A stretch of DNA of 64,000 nt, from positions 1-64,000 of IMG/VR virus record IMGVR_UViG_3300032213_001850. The stretch is one strand, 5' to 3'. The DNA is from a virus. Every line of letters starts with the position of its first letter. Within the stretch, counting starts at the first letter, position 1. Below, in pieces: positions 1 through 6,510 of this stretch. A model generated the notes under the pieces. That model did no database searches and was not told the DNA's origin. It worked only from the letters and a program-made list of their open reading frames with translations. Made by a program: the position numbers and the translations under genes.

Positions 1-8
1 AACCATCC

Positions 9-383
9 GTGAGAATCGCGAATATGGTCCTGAGATGGTGTCGTAGTAATATGGGTATAAACAAACGAAAAAAGTTTGAACCGATTTGGTCAGTAGTGAA
101 AGGATATGATACAGACTGTGGAGTGTATGACGCGGACGACAACGAAGTATACATATACTGGGACCAATGTAGTGATGTGAGAGAGTTAATCAATACGTGT
201 ATACACGAATGGACACACCAACTACAACCAATAAGAACGAAGTATTATAAGTACCCCGGTTCATATAGTAGAAACCCTTACGAAAGACAAGCGAGAAGGA
301 ATGAAGATAAGTATACACCGATAGTGTGGAAAGAATTAAAACATAAAATAAATAAAAAGTATAAAGATGGATTTCGCGATTAA
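9..383 (+). CDS. Putative zinc metallopeptidase (HExxH protein)
   Basis: A 124-residue protein carrying HEWTH at residues 66-70, the zinc-binding and catalytic HExxH motif of gluzincin-type metallopeptidases. An NPYERQA stretch at 89-95 offers Glu92 as third zinc ligand, in the arrangement used by IrrE- and SprT-like minimal domains. It has no signal peptide or membrane segment, so it probably acts in the cytoplasm; the substrate is unknown. The reading frame is open to the window edge and the first usable codon is GTG, so the true start may lie upstream; an ATG at 24 is another choice. It overlaps the next gene by 17 bases. The motif is clear; the exact family is not. Confidence 0.62.
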   Translation: MRIANMVLRWCRSNMGINKRKKFEPIWSVVKGYDTDCGVYDADDNEVYIYWDQCSDVRELINTCIHEWTHQLQPIRTKYYKYPGSYSRNPYERQARRNEDKYTPIVWKELKHKINKKYKDGFRD

Positions 384-597
384 TAAATTAAAAGATGATG
401 AGGTAGTATTGATAAAAAAGATTAAGTCTTTAAAGGATGGAAAACCTAAGTGGAAGTGTAGTGAAGAACTTAACGAGTTACGGTCCGCGATTAAGTTGTT
501 GGAGAGATACAACGATATAACCGAAAGTGATTTACAAAACGAAGATGAATACTTAAAACAAATCTTTGAGGTACACCCCGCAAAAGCAAAAGCTTAA
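367..597 (+). CDS. Small hypothetical protein
   Basis: A 76-residue, highly charged, mostly helical protein that I do not recognise. It starts inside the end of the preceding metallopeptidase-like gene (17-base overlap), which suggests translational coupling and supports it as real. The sequence is rich in Lys, Glu and Leu, with no cysteine pair, membrane segment or known motif. It ends with an Ala/Lys-rich tail. No function can be assigned. Confidence 0.55.
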   Translation: MDFAINKLKDDEVVLIKKIKSLKDGKPKWKCSEELNELRSAIKLLERYNDITESDLQNEDEYLKQIFEVHPAKAKA

Positions 598-630
598 GTC
601 GACAATCTTAATAAAAATAAATTCAGTTAA

Positions 631-834
631 ATGTATAGTAGTATAGACATAGAGAAGTATAATAGTATAGAAGAACAAAGAAACCAAACTATGAGTGATA
701 ATAACTTTATAGAGTGGTGTAAACAATATAACATAGGTAGTAGAGTAGAGATAGTAAGTGAACATAGACTTAACGCAAATGAGTTAATGTCACAATATAC
801 TAAGTACACTAACTACATAAGTAAAAGAAATTAG
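631..834 (+). CDS. Small hypothetical protein
   Basis: A 67-residue soluble protein without a recognised domain. It has phage-like codon use and follows the preceding small gene by 33 bases. It is rich in Asn, Ser, Glu and Tyr and has no membrane segment. Overlapping minus-strand frames in this AT-rich stretch look like shadows of it. It may belong to the group of small early proteins typical of T4-like phages, but that rests on position only. Confidence 0.5.
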   Translation: MYSSIDIEKYNSIEEQRNQTMSDNNFIEWCKQYNIGSRVEIVSEHRLNANELMSQYTKYTNYISKRN

Positions 835-894
835 AGTTGGTTTTCTAATGTTTTCATTTTTTTTATTTTAATTACAAAGAGCTCCGAGAGGATG

Positions 895-920
895 AACCGA
901 TATCGTAAATGATGTCGGTT
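895..920 (+). terminator. Stem-loop, possible terminator or RNA domain
   Basis: AACCGATATC (895-904) pairs with GATGTCGGTT (911-920) across a six-base loop, giving ten pairs including one G-T. The following bases (TCTTTG) are only moderately T-rich, so this may be a domain of a structured RNA rather than a terminator for the genes upstream. Confidence 0.4.
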
Positions 921-1021
921 TCTTTGTGCGCATTTTTCAACAAACTTTTTTCGCGGGGTTGGAGGAAAAACGAAACAGTTACCTGTAGCTCGGCAAAAAG
1001 TCGCTATGAAAAAACGGGTCG

Positions 1022-1052
1022 GACCCGTGCGAATACCGGGGTCAATTTTTTT
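1022..1052 (+). terminator. Intrinsic terminator-like hairpin
   Basis: GACCC (1022-1026) pairs with GGGTC (1039-1043). One more G-C pair forms if a single base is bulged. Two A and then seven T follow (1046-1052). A GC-rich stem with a T run in a very AT-rich genome is a typical intrinsic terminator. Confidence 0.5.
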
Positions 1053-1186
1053 GTGTATAGGAGCTATTTTGACATGGTGTATGATACACACAAAGTGAAA
1101 TTAACTGTTTTTCTTTTACCTAAGATATACTTATTAATACGATATCGGAATAGGTTGACTTATTTCTTAACCAAAACAAATGAAAT

Positions 1187-1297
1187 ATGGAAGTATTAGA
1201 TTTCGTTTTACACTATCCGTTTTGGGTAGGTGTATTAGTAGGGTGGAAATTATTACCTTACGCAATTACTTTTTTCAAAAGGTTTATTAAATTATAA
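1187..1297 (+). CDS. Very small membrane protein (36 aa)
   Basis: A 36-residue frame starting with MEVLDFVLHYPFWVG. A hydrophobic stretch of about 22 residues (residues 5-30, with PFWVGVLVGW and LLPYAITFF) is followed by a basic end (KRFIKL). This is the layout of a single-span inner-membrane peptide with its positive end in the cytoplasm. The gene is closely followed by a strong terminator at 1305-1333, which supports it as the last gene of a transcript. Function unknown; small phage membrane peptides often act in lysis or superinfection control, but nothing here shows which. Confidence 0.5.
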   Translation: MEVLDFVLHYPFWVGVLVGWKLLPYAITFFKRFIKL

Positions 1298-1304
1298 ACT
1301 GAGA

Positions 1305-1333
1305 CCCTCTACTTAAAATGTAGGGGGTTTTTT
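1305..1333 (+). terminator. Rho-independent terminator
   Basis: CCCTCTAC (1305-1312) pairs with GTAGGGGG (1320-1327) over a seven-base loop, with one T-G wobble, and is followed by six T (1328-1333). It sits 7 bases after the 36-residue membrane protein gene and just before a late-type promoter motif, so it separates two transcripts. Confidence 0.8.
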
Positions 1334-1346
1334 ATTTGCATTTGAG

Positions 1347-1355
1347 ATATTTATT
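1347..1355 (+). promoter_or_regulatory. Candidate late promoter ATATTTATT
   Basis: This is one copy of the ATATTTAT(A/T) motif that recurs in front of virion genes. It lies between a terminator and the ATG at 1361, only five bases from the start codon, so the mRNA would have almost no leader. Confidence 0.45.
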
Positions 1356-1360
1356 GGTAT

Positions 1361-1561
1361 ATGAAACTAAAAGAATTATTATTAAATAAGTTAATGGATG
1401 AGGGAGTTTGTGAAAGACTACCTAACGAAACGGACAATGAGTTCTTAACCCGTTGTGCAAATCAAATCTATAATCCAATTGGTTCAGTTGCAGATAGAAG
1501 TAATGTACCTCTTACAATGAAAAAGAAAATCGTTATTCCTATACCAATTAAAAAGAAATAA
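1361..1561 (+). CDS. Small hypothetical protein
   Basis: A 66-residue protein, Leu/Glu-rich at the N-terminus with a basic C-terminal tail (ending IPIPIKKK). It contains two cysteines but no zinc-binding spacing and no domain I recognise. It is the first gene after a terminator and a late-type promoter motif. One base separates it from the next gene, so the genes that follow are probably on the same transcript. That placement would fit a virion or assembly protein, but nothing in the sequence shows it. Confidence 0.55.
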   Translation: MKLKELLLNKLMDEGVCERLPNETDNEFLTRCANQIYNPIGSVADRSNVPLTMKKKIVIPIPIKKK

Positions 1562-1562
1562 T

Positions 1563-1898
1563 ATGTTGGCCGAAAAAACATATACCTCTGCAGCAAACGA
1601 TTTTGGAGTTTCAGTAGGAGTTGCACATATTATACAAAAAGAAATAAAAGAATTAAAAAACAAAAACGAAATTGTAAAGTATAGTGATGATTCGTATATA
1701 AACAATGTAATCAATCGTTGTATTGAGATGGGTAAATATAAGTTATTACAAAGAACTATTTATAGAATAAGAAAAAAAGCAGGCAAAAGAAATATCAAAG
1801 AAGTTAGTATTTATAGAAAATGTTGGTATTTTATAGCAAATGGATATGATAAAAGAAATAAACCAAAATCCGGAGCGATACTCCACCAAATTAGATAG
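1563..1898 (+). CDS. Hypothetical protein
   Basis: A 111-residue, basic, helical protein of unknown function. Its end overlaps the start of the next gene by 59 bases in another frame, a long overlap for this tightly packed genome. Either both frames are used there or the next gene starts later. The early part (TYTSAANDFGVSVGVAHIIQ) has the look of a helix-turn-helix (alternating small and hydrophobic residues), and the Arg/Lys-rich remainder could bind nucleic acid. This is weak evidence and no family is claimed. Confidence 0.5.
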   Translation: MLAEKTYTSAANDFGVSVGVAHIIQKEIKELKNKNEIVKYSDDSYINNVINRCIEMGKYKLLQRTIYRIRKKAGKRNIKEVSIYRKCWYFIANGYDKRNKPKSGAILHQIR

Positions 1899-2871
1899 AT
1901 ACCAAATCTCTGCCACATCCTCTATCAAACCTTTGGATTTACCTTTTGGAGATTTACCAGAAGGTTTGATGCCAGTATTAGAGGTAGATGGCATCATAGT
2001 GAATGTAAATGAGTATAAATTAATTTCTCAAGCAACATTAGATTTAATTAAAGAATCTAATAACCCACACTATGATATAAAGATGAATGGTGAAGTAAAA
2101 ACAACCTCTAATAAAATTGGTACAATCGGACAAACTATCCCCTCTATAACACTCAATATAGATAATTTAATTTCAGTAGGAACGAATAGAGATATATTAA
2201 ATAGAGTTGCAGGTGTAACAGATGTAAACTATGTATATGAAGGTAGTGTTGTTATAGAAGGTACTTTATTAACACAAAACTTAATAGACCAAATTAACTA
2301 TACTCTTAATAAGGATATAGATAGACCAATGGATGAATATACTCTTGCTGAATTAAAACTTTCCGATGCAAAGAACTATGATATAACTGGATTAACCCTT
2401 GCAACAGCTCAAACGGATGATACAATATTCAATAATGATAAACTAAAAGAATTCCTTATCGGTATTAAAGAAAGAATGAAAGCACTTACTTTAGATTTCA
2501 ACATTATAAAGGATATACACTATAAAGGTCAAATACCACCTGATTTTCCTACTTATGTTGTTAAAAGGATGGCAACTGCAGAAGATGAACAAGAAGATGG
2601 TGATTTTAATATTGTAACCAAAACATCCGAATTAGTAAGTGTCGAAAAAACACCGGCTCAAAAACTACAAGAAGAACAACAACTTGCAGCTAAGAAATTA
2701 CAAACACAATTAGAAGAAAGTATAAGTGTACAAGAACAAGCACTTGCAGGTGCACAAGCTGCCGATAATAGAACACAACAATATATTCAACAACAATTGG
2801 AAGTGACTCGTAATCAATTGGCCTCAACAAGTGCTGCATTACAAAGTGTACAAAAAACATTAGAAAAATAA
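1840..2871 (+). CDS. Probable virion-associated protein with C-terminal coiled coil
   Basis: A 343-residue protein that I do not recognise. Residues 1-270 are a mixed alpha/beta region rich in Asp, Asn, Thr and Ile, as is common in phage structural proteins. From about 275 to the end the sequence becomes Gln/Glu/Ala-rich with heptad-like spacing (QKLQEEQQLAAKKLQ and onward), a probable coiled coil for oligomerisation. The candidate late promoter upstream of 1361 may drive it. The chosen ATG overlaps the preceding frame by 59 bases; the next in-frame ATG (residue 44) would remove a well-formed N-terminus, so I keep the first. No membrane segment is seen. Confidence 0.6.
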   Translation: MDMIKEINQNPERYSTKLDRYQISATSSIKPLDLPFGDLPEGLMPVLEVDGIIVNVNEYKLISQATLDLIKESNNPHYDIKMNGEVKTTSNKIGTIGQTIPSITLNIDNLISVGTNRDILNRVAGVTDVNYVYEGSVVIEGTLLTQNLIDQINYTLNKDIDRPMDEYTLAELKLSDAKNYDITGLTLATAQTDDTIFNNDKLKEFLIGIKERMKALTLDFNIIKDIHYKGQIPPDFPTYVVKRMATAEDEQEDGDFNIVTKTSELVSVEKTPAQKLQEEQQLAAKKLQTQLEESISVQEQALAGAQAADNRTQQYIQQQLEVTRNQLASTSAALQSVQKTLEK

Positions 2872-2879
2872 AAAGTTAT

Positions 2880-3152
2880 ATGAAATTAAAGTTATTAAGT
2901 GAAAACACAATCAAATGTATGGAACATATCGGAGTAGTGATGCGAATGATTGCATTTGGAACTCTTTCTATTATGGGCCCTCAAACTCCTTTCTTACCTA
3001 TGTGGATATGGAATACAATCGATGCCGTCATTTTAACATATGCTGCATGGGAAAGAAACAACAAAGCTTATATCATTTTAAATGCCTTTTGGTGTATAGT
3101 TGGATTGGTAGGCATTTACACATCAATTTTTGGAAATGGTATCTCACACTAA
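2880..3152 (+). CDS. Small integral membrane protein, two to three spans
   Basis: A 90-residue hydrophobic protein. Spans are likely at about residues 15-35, 42-56 and 65-85. The last carries LNAFWCIVGLVGIY, a pattern that resembles small CBU_0592-like membrane proteins in which an Asn and Trp precede a Gly-rich helix. Size and topology would also suit a holin, but no endolysin is recognisable nearby. Its last 17 bases are shared with a second small membrane protein in another frame, so the two are probably made together. Confidence 0.6.
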   Translation: MKLKLLSENTIKCMEHIGVVMRMIAFGTLSIMGPQTPFLPMWIWNTIDAVILTYAAWERNNKAYIILNAFWCIVGLVGIYTSIFGNGISH

Positions 3153-3291
3153 GTTAATATCAAACATAGTAACCCTTATAATCCTTTCCCCACTACTTAT
3201 GGTTGCAATGGTTGGTCTTATTATCTATTGGGTGTGTAAGTTTCCGTTTTGGTATATAGAGAGAAGGAAATGGTATAGAAATGAGAAATAG
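3136..3291 (+). CDS. Small single-span membrane protein nested at end of upstream gene
   Basis: A 51-residue frame beginning MVSHTKLISN, starting 17 bases before the end of the 90-residue membrane protein gene in a different frame. Residues 7-33 form one long hydrophobic span (IVTLIILSPLLMVAMVGLII). The end is strongly basic (IERRKWYRNEK), as expected for an inner-membrane protein with its C-terminus inside. The overlap with an upstream membrane gene, a clean stop and the lack of another gene up to 3455 support it. A paired membrane-protein function such as holin and antiholin is possible but unproven. Confidence 0.5.
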   Translation: MVSHTKLISNIVTLIILSPLLMVAMVGLIIYWVCKFPFWYIERRKWYRNEK

Positions 3292-3370
3292 AATGGTACT
3301 ATCAATAGAAGGTATGTTCTAAAAATTTTCTTAAAAAACGACTTTCTCCCCCTACCCCCCTACCCCTTTA

Positions 3371-3400
3371 TTTGGTAATTTAAAAAAATTATTGTATATT
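3371..3400 (+). promoter_or_regulatory. Candidate 30-base promoter element
   Basis: TTTGGTAAT (3371-3379), a 12-base A/T spacer, then TTGTATATT (3392-3400). The total length and spacer match the other copies of this element. A late-type ATATTTATT overlaps its end at 3396-3404. The start codon at 3456 is 55 bases further on, so this mRNA would have a leader. Confidence 0.55.
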
Positions 3401-3421
3401 TATTTAAAATAGATTATAATT

Positions 3422-3430
3422 ATATTTATA
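3422..3430 (+). promoter_or_regulatory. Candidate late promoter ATATTTATA
   Basis: This is a late-type motif 25 bases before the ATG at 3456 and downstream of the 30-base element at 3371-3400. The gene for the Hint-domain protein therefore seems to have both an earlier-type and a late-type promoter. Confidence 0.5.
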
Positions 3431-3455
3431 GAAAGAAATAAAACATAAAAAAAAT

Positions 3456-4901
3456 ATGAAAGCAGTATTAATAGCTACGGATTACATTAAAACACCAACA
3501 AATGATTACAAGGTTTTAGAAATAAACACCCAAGCGGCAATTATTGCAGATATGGATGTTTTAGACTGGACAGGTCTTACTAACTTTATTCAAAGTAATT
3601 CTTTTACAAACGTACATTGTATATTACCAACATACGATAAAAGATTCTCAGTTAAATTAAATCAAATTTGTGATTCTATTGGTGGAATCCAATACCAATC
3701 ATACGAAACAGGTGATAGTTCTATTACCGTACCATATATTGAAGATAATGATAATACACTTATTATAAGACTTTCATATGATACTACTGCAGTTATTGAT
3801 GATGAATATGCAAAAGATATGTATAATTTTTTAAGAGCAATAGGAGGCCAGACTTTTAACGCAAAAACATACATACCAAATATTGTTGATGATTTTTCAA
3901 ATATTGATGATTTTTCATATACATCAAATACACCAAATTTTATTATAAAAAAGAGATATCCAAATTATGATAAAAATTTACATCCTAGATTATACAAAAT
4001 TCAAAATTTAGCAGAATTAAATGCATTAAAAACGGAAGTTGAAGTAGATACCGAATTTTTACAAGAGTTTGTAGACTCAGAAATTTTATCTGGTAAAAGA
4101 ACAATTGTTAGAGGTATTGATATTATATATGGTGCCGATTTAAATGTTATTTCAATGGGTGGTTATAAGGTATCAAGCTTTATTAGAGAAGATATTTGGG
4201 AAACCACTTTTAACGAAACAGGTAAACTATCTAGCAAAGACAGACCTAAATATATAACTTATTACACAAATCTAACAGAATTAAGTGCATATATATACGA
4301 TGCCGACCAACTGGTTTTAATGGCAGATGGTAGTAGAAAAGAATTTTCACAATTAGAGACAGGTGATAGTGTAAAATCAATTTCATTATCAACTTTACCT
4401 TTGGATGAAACCGAATATAAAGTATCCGAGTGGTCTGGTAGTCACACCGAATTTATTGCAAATTTTGAAGTAAGTGAAACAGCGGTAGTAGTAAAAACAA
4501 CAAAAACGCAAAACAATTTTTTCATTAAAATAACCTTAGATGGTACAATAGAGTGGGATGATTTACCTGGAACACAAATTCTTGTTAGAGAAGATGATAT
4601 TATTAGATTCAAACTGGTTAATGAATTGGAAATCGGTGATGTAATGGAATTATTTAGTACCGAAACTGAAACTGTTGTAAGTAAAACTGTAACTGATTTA
4701 GAAATTACATTTAAAGAAAATGCAGAAGTCGGTTCAATTGATGTAGAACCACTTGATTTATTTTTACCATTAGTTACCAATACATTTGCAATTATACAAC
4801 ACAATGCATGTAATACTAACTTTTGTAGACAATATGGTCAGGATTGTAATTGGTACTACAAATGTACCGACTGTTCAGGAGTGCAATGTCCAGCTAAATA
4901 A
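3456..4901 (+). CDS. ATP-grasp-like / degenerate Hint domain protein with cysteine-rich C-terminal tail
   Basis: A 481-residue, three-part protein. Residues 1-270 have features that recall an ATP-grasp fold (YKVLEINT near 18; NFIIKKRYPNYD followed by LQEFVD); this is by eye only. Residues about 280-450 look like a Hint (intein/hedgehog) domain: the strand LVLMADGSRKEF, LETGDSV and LEIGDVM, and an end at His449-Asn450. The usual first Cys is replaced (Ile near 279) and no TxxH block is visible, so N-terminal cleavage should be lost. Residues 452-481 hold six of the protein's eight cysteines (452, 457, 464, 470, 473, 478). C-terminal cleavage at Asn450 could release a 31-residue Cys-rich peptide. 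The gene heads a run of modifying enzymes. A tail or neck protein with a Hint-derived domain is the alternative. Confidence 0.6.
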   Translation: MKAVLIATDYIKTPTNDYKVLEINTQAAIIADMDVLDWTGLTNFIQSNSFTNVHCILPTYDKRFSVKLNQICDSIGGIQYQSYETGDSSITVPYIEDNDNTLIIRLSYDTTAVIDDEYAKDMYNFLRAIGGQTFNAKTYIPNIVDDFSNIDDFSYTSNTPNFIIKKRYPNYDKNLHPRLYKIQNLAELNALKTEVEVDTEFLQEFVDSEILSGKRTIVRGIDIIYGADLNVISMGGYKVSSFIREDIWETTFNETGKLSSKDRPKYITYYTNLTELSAYIYDADQLVLMADGSRKEFSQLETGDSVKSISLSTLPLDETEYKVSEWSGSHTEFIANFEVSETAVVVKTTKTQNNFFIKITLDGTIEWDDLPGTQILVREDDIIRFKLVNELEIGDVMELFSTETETVVSKTVTDLEITFKENAEVGSIDVEPLDLFLPLVTNTFAIIQHNACNTNFCRQYGQDCNWYYKCTDCSGVQCPAK

Positions 4902-4917
4902 ATAAAAACAAATAATT

Positions 4918-5031
4918 ATGGAAATTATAAAAAATGATATAGTAGAAATTACTATTGAAGAAAAAACCGAAATTGCCAATATATTTCAAAGTATTATATT
5001 GAGTATTAAAAATGATATATTAAATCAATAA
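4918..5031 (+). CDS. Very small hypothetical protein (37 aa)
   Basis: A 37-residue frame (starting MEIIKNDIVEITIEEK) placed 16 bases after the Hint-domain gene and ending just before the promoter element at 5035. It is acidic, then Ile/Leu-rich, and probably forms one amphipathic helix; there is no membrane span. Ile-, Asn- and Glu-rich codon use matches its neighbours. It could be a small accessory or leader-like peptide for the modifying enzymes downstream, but no such motif can be shown, and a chance frame is possible. Confidence 0.35.
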   Translation: MEIIKNDIVEITIEEKTEIANIFQSIILSIKNDILNQ

Positions 5032-5034
5032 TTA

Positions 5035-5064
5035 TTTTGTAAATCAAAATATTTTTAGTATATT
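5035..5064 (+). promoter_or_regulatory. Candidate 30-base promoter element
   Basis: TTTTGTAAA (5035-5043), a 12-base spacer, then TAGTATATT (5056-5064). This is a somewhat degenerate copy of the TTTGGTAAT-N12-TCGTATATT element. The ATG at 5071 lies exactly seven bases after its last T, as at 13828 and 38781. Confidence 0.5.
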
Positions 5065-5070
5065 AGTGTT

Positions 5071-5349
5071 ATGGAAATTAATATTAAAGAAATAACAACC
5101 GCATGGTTTGATTCGTTTTGGGGTTCAAAAGAACAAAAACTCTTAGCACAAGATAGATTGGATATATGTCTTAAATGCCCATCAAAAAATGAGTTATTTA
5201 AAGATAAAGAATGGTCACTTTATTGTAAAGAATGTGGTTGTCCATTGAGTAAAAAAATATATTCAAATTTAAGAAATTCATGTCCATTGGGTAAATGGGA
5301 AGAAGCAGCAAAAAAACATGAAAGTGTTTTTATAAAAAAAATGTTATAG
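5071..5349 (+). CDS. Zinc-ribbon protein
   Basis: A 92-residue protein with CLKC near residue 33, then YCKECGCPL near 50-58 and SCPLGKW near 70-76. It probably binds one or two zinc ions. Small proteins with this 'CGCPL...CPLGKW' pattern are common next to modifying enzymes in marine phages; their role is not known to me. It follows a promoter element with no leader and ends two bases before the first oxygenase gene, so it is the first gene of the modifying-enzyme operon. A role in presenting a substrate or binding nucleic acid is possible. Confidence 0.6.
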   Translation: MEINIKEITTAWFDSFWGSKEQKLLAQDRLDICLKCPSKNELFKDKEWSLYCKECGCPLSKKIYSNLRNSCPLGKWEEAAKKHESVFIKKML

Positions 5350-5351
5350 AT

Positions 5352-5873
5352 ATGATTGCATCCATAATAGAATCTGTATATGGATTTTTAAGTGAAGAGG
5401 ATTTAAATTTATTAGATAATTTATGTGTTAATTTTGATATTGACACTTCAATTAGTACAACACCTAAAAAGGGAAATTTCTATTATAGAATGTTTGTAGA
5501 CAACGAAACTCAATTTATTGATTATCAAACTACTATTAAAACTCACATACAAAAAAAATATAAAGTTGATGTTGAAATAGCTGCTATTTGGATAAATAAG
5601 GTTACTTCCGAAACAAATAAAAATGATAAATTTCATCATGATGAATGTGATTTTACGGTTGTATCATATATTAATGATAATTTTGAAGGAGGAGAATTTA
5701 CATTTCAAAAAAATCAAACTCCACCCACCGAAAAAATAAAACCAAAAAGAAATTTAAGTTTAATTACAAACGATAAATTACCACACAAAGTATTACCCGT
5801 AACATCTGGTGAAAGATATTCATTAATAGTTTTTTGTGATATACCCAAAAAAAACAAAAAAACAATGTTATGA
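5352..5873 (+). CDS. 2-oxoglutarate/Fe(II)-dependent oxygenase
   Basis: A 173-residue jelly-roll oxygenase of the prolyl-4-hydroxylase-like class. The iron ligands can be read as His95, Asp97 (FHHDE) and His145 (LPHKV), and Arg155 (GERYSLI) is placed to hold 2-oxoglutarate. NFEGGEFTF between them is the usual beta-hairpin. Such enzymes hydroxylate proteins, nucleobases or small molecules; the substrate cannot be told from sequence. It overlaps the next gene by four bases (ATGA) and begins a run of four oxygenases in this operon, interrupted by one SET-domain gene. Confidence 0.85.
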   Translation: MIASIIESVYGFLSEEDLNLLDNLCVNFDIDTSISTTPKKGNFYYRMFVDNETQFIDYQTTIKTHIQKKYKVDVEIAAIWINKVTSETNKNDKFHHDECDFTVVSYINDNFEGGEFTFQKNQTPPTEKIKPKRNLSLITNDKLPHKVLPVTSGERYSLIVFCDIPKKNKKTML

Positions 5874-6496
5874 CGGAAATAAATTTAAATAATGAAGATA
5901 TAATTTATAAATCAAATTTAAAATTAGAACCTAGATTTGATAAACAAACATTTATAGAAAAATTAATAACTGTTGATAATTTAGTAAAAACTACTAATCA
6001 AAAATTTGGTGCCGGTGCACCGGGTAGACAATCAAGTTTGTCGAAAATGTATATACCTGAACTAATCTTTATAAAAGATAAAATTTGTGAACTATTATCT
6101 AAAACATTTAAAATTAGTAATAATTTCATAATTTATGATTGGTTATATTATAGTGATAAAGACAACGCTTATACTGGATATCATACTCATGATATATTAG
6201 CACCAATACAATCAAGTATTAACCACATTGATAACTTAAAAACAGATTATAGTTTCACTTATTATGTTCAAATGCCAAATAATTTAAAAGATAATCAAGG
6301 TAAATTATTTTTTAAAACAAAATCGGGTTATGAATTTTCAGTATTACCTGAAGAAGATGATATTTTTATTTTTCCAGGTGATTTACAACACAAACCAGAA
6401 ATTAATCCAAATTCTACTAAATCAAGAATAGTGGTCGCGGGTAATGTTGCGTTTTTTGATAATCATATTGCAAAAAGTAAAAAAACTTTTTTATAA
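5870..6496 (+). CDS. 2-oxoglutarate/Fe(II)-dependent oxygenase, divergent type
   Basis: A 208-residue protein with YHTHD at 104-108 giving the first iron ligands, FPGDLQHKPEINP at 168-180 giving the distal His174, and Arg186 in a strand (SRIVVAGNV) for 2-oxoglutarate. This layout resembles the TIGR02466-type putative oxygenases often found in marine phages, and it is clearly different from the three other enzymes in this operon. It has an ATGA-type start/stop overlap with the preceding oxygenase. Substrate unknown. Confidence 0.75.
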   Translation: MTEINLNNEDIIYKSNLKLEPRFDKQTFIEKLITVDNLVKTTNQKFGAGAPGRQSSLSKMYIPELIFIKDKICELLSKTFKISNNFIIYDWLYYSDKDNAYTGYHTHDILAPIQSSINHIDNLKTDYSFTYYVQMPNNLKDNQGKLFFKTKSGYEFSVLPEEDDIFIFPGDLQHKPEINPNSTKSRIVVAGNVAFFDNHIAKSKKTFL

Positions 6497-6510
6497 TTAA
6501 AATAAATAAA

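Larger units (their letters stand above)
835..1186 (+). other. Non-coding stretch, possibly structured RNA
   Basis: A gap of about 350 bases without a convincing gene. Bases 880-1050 are clearly richer in G and C than their surroundings. They contain a 10-bp hairpin at 895-920 and a GC-rich hairpin followed by seven T at 1022-1052, which would end a transcript. CCGAG at 884-888 could also pair with CTCGG at 989-993, closing a larger domain. A structured RNA of about 150-170 nt ending near 1052 is a reasonable guess. I find no tRNA cloverleaf and no riboswitch class I know, and no recognised promoter motif at its start. Confidence 0.35.

Noticed and set aside
909-1199. A 96-residue frame through the GC-richer stretch
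   Set aside because: It has unusual Cys/Arg/Phe composition, crosses two hairpins and a T run, and shares its end with a better-supported 36-residue membrane protein frame. It looks like a chance frame.
3348-3366. A canonical G-quadruplex on the minus strand
   Set aside because: There are only three G tracts, and the six-base tract cannot supply two G3 runs plus a loop. A four-tract quadruplex is not possible within the site.
3456-4901. A functional self-splicing intein
   Set aside because: There is no Cys/Ser/Thr at the expected first position and no TxxH block, and the flanking parts do not form a single recognisable enzyme. Only C-terminal cleavage remains plausible.
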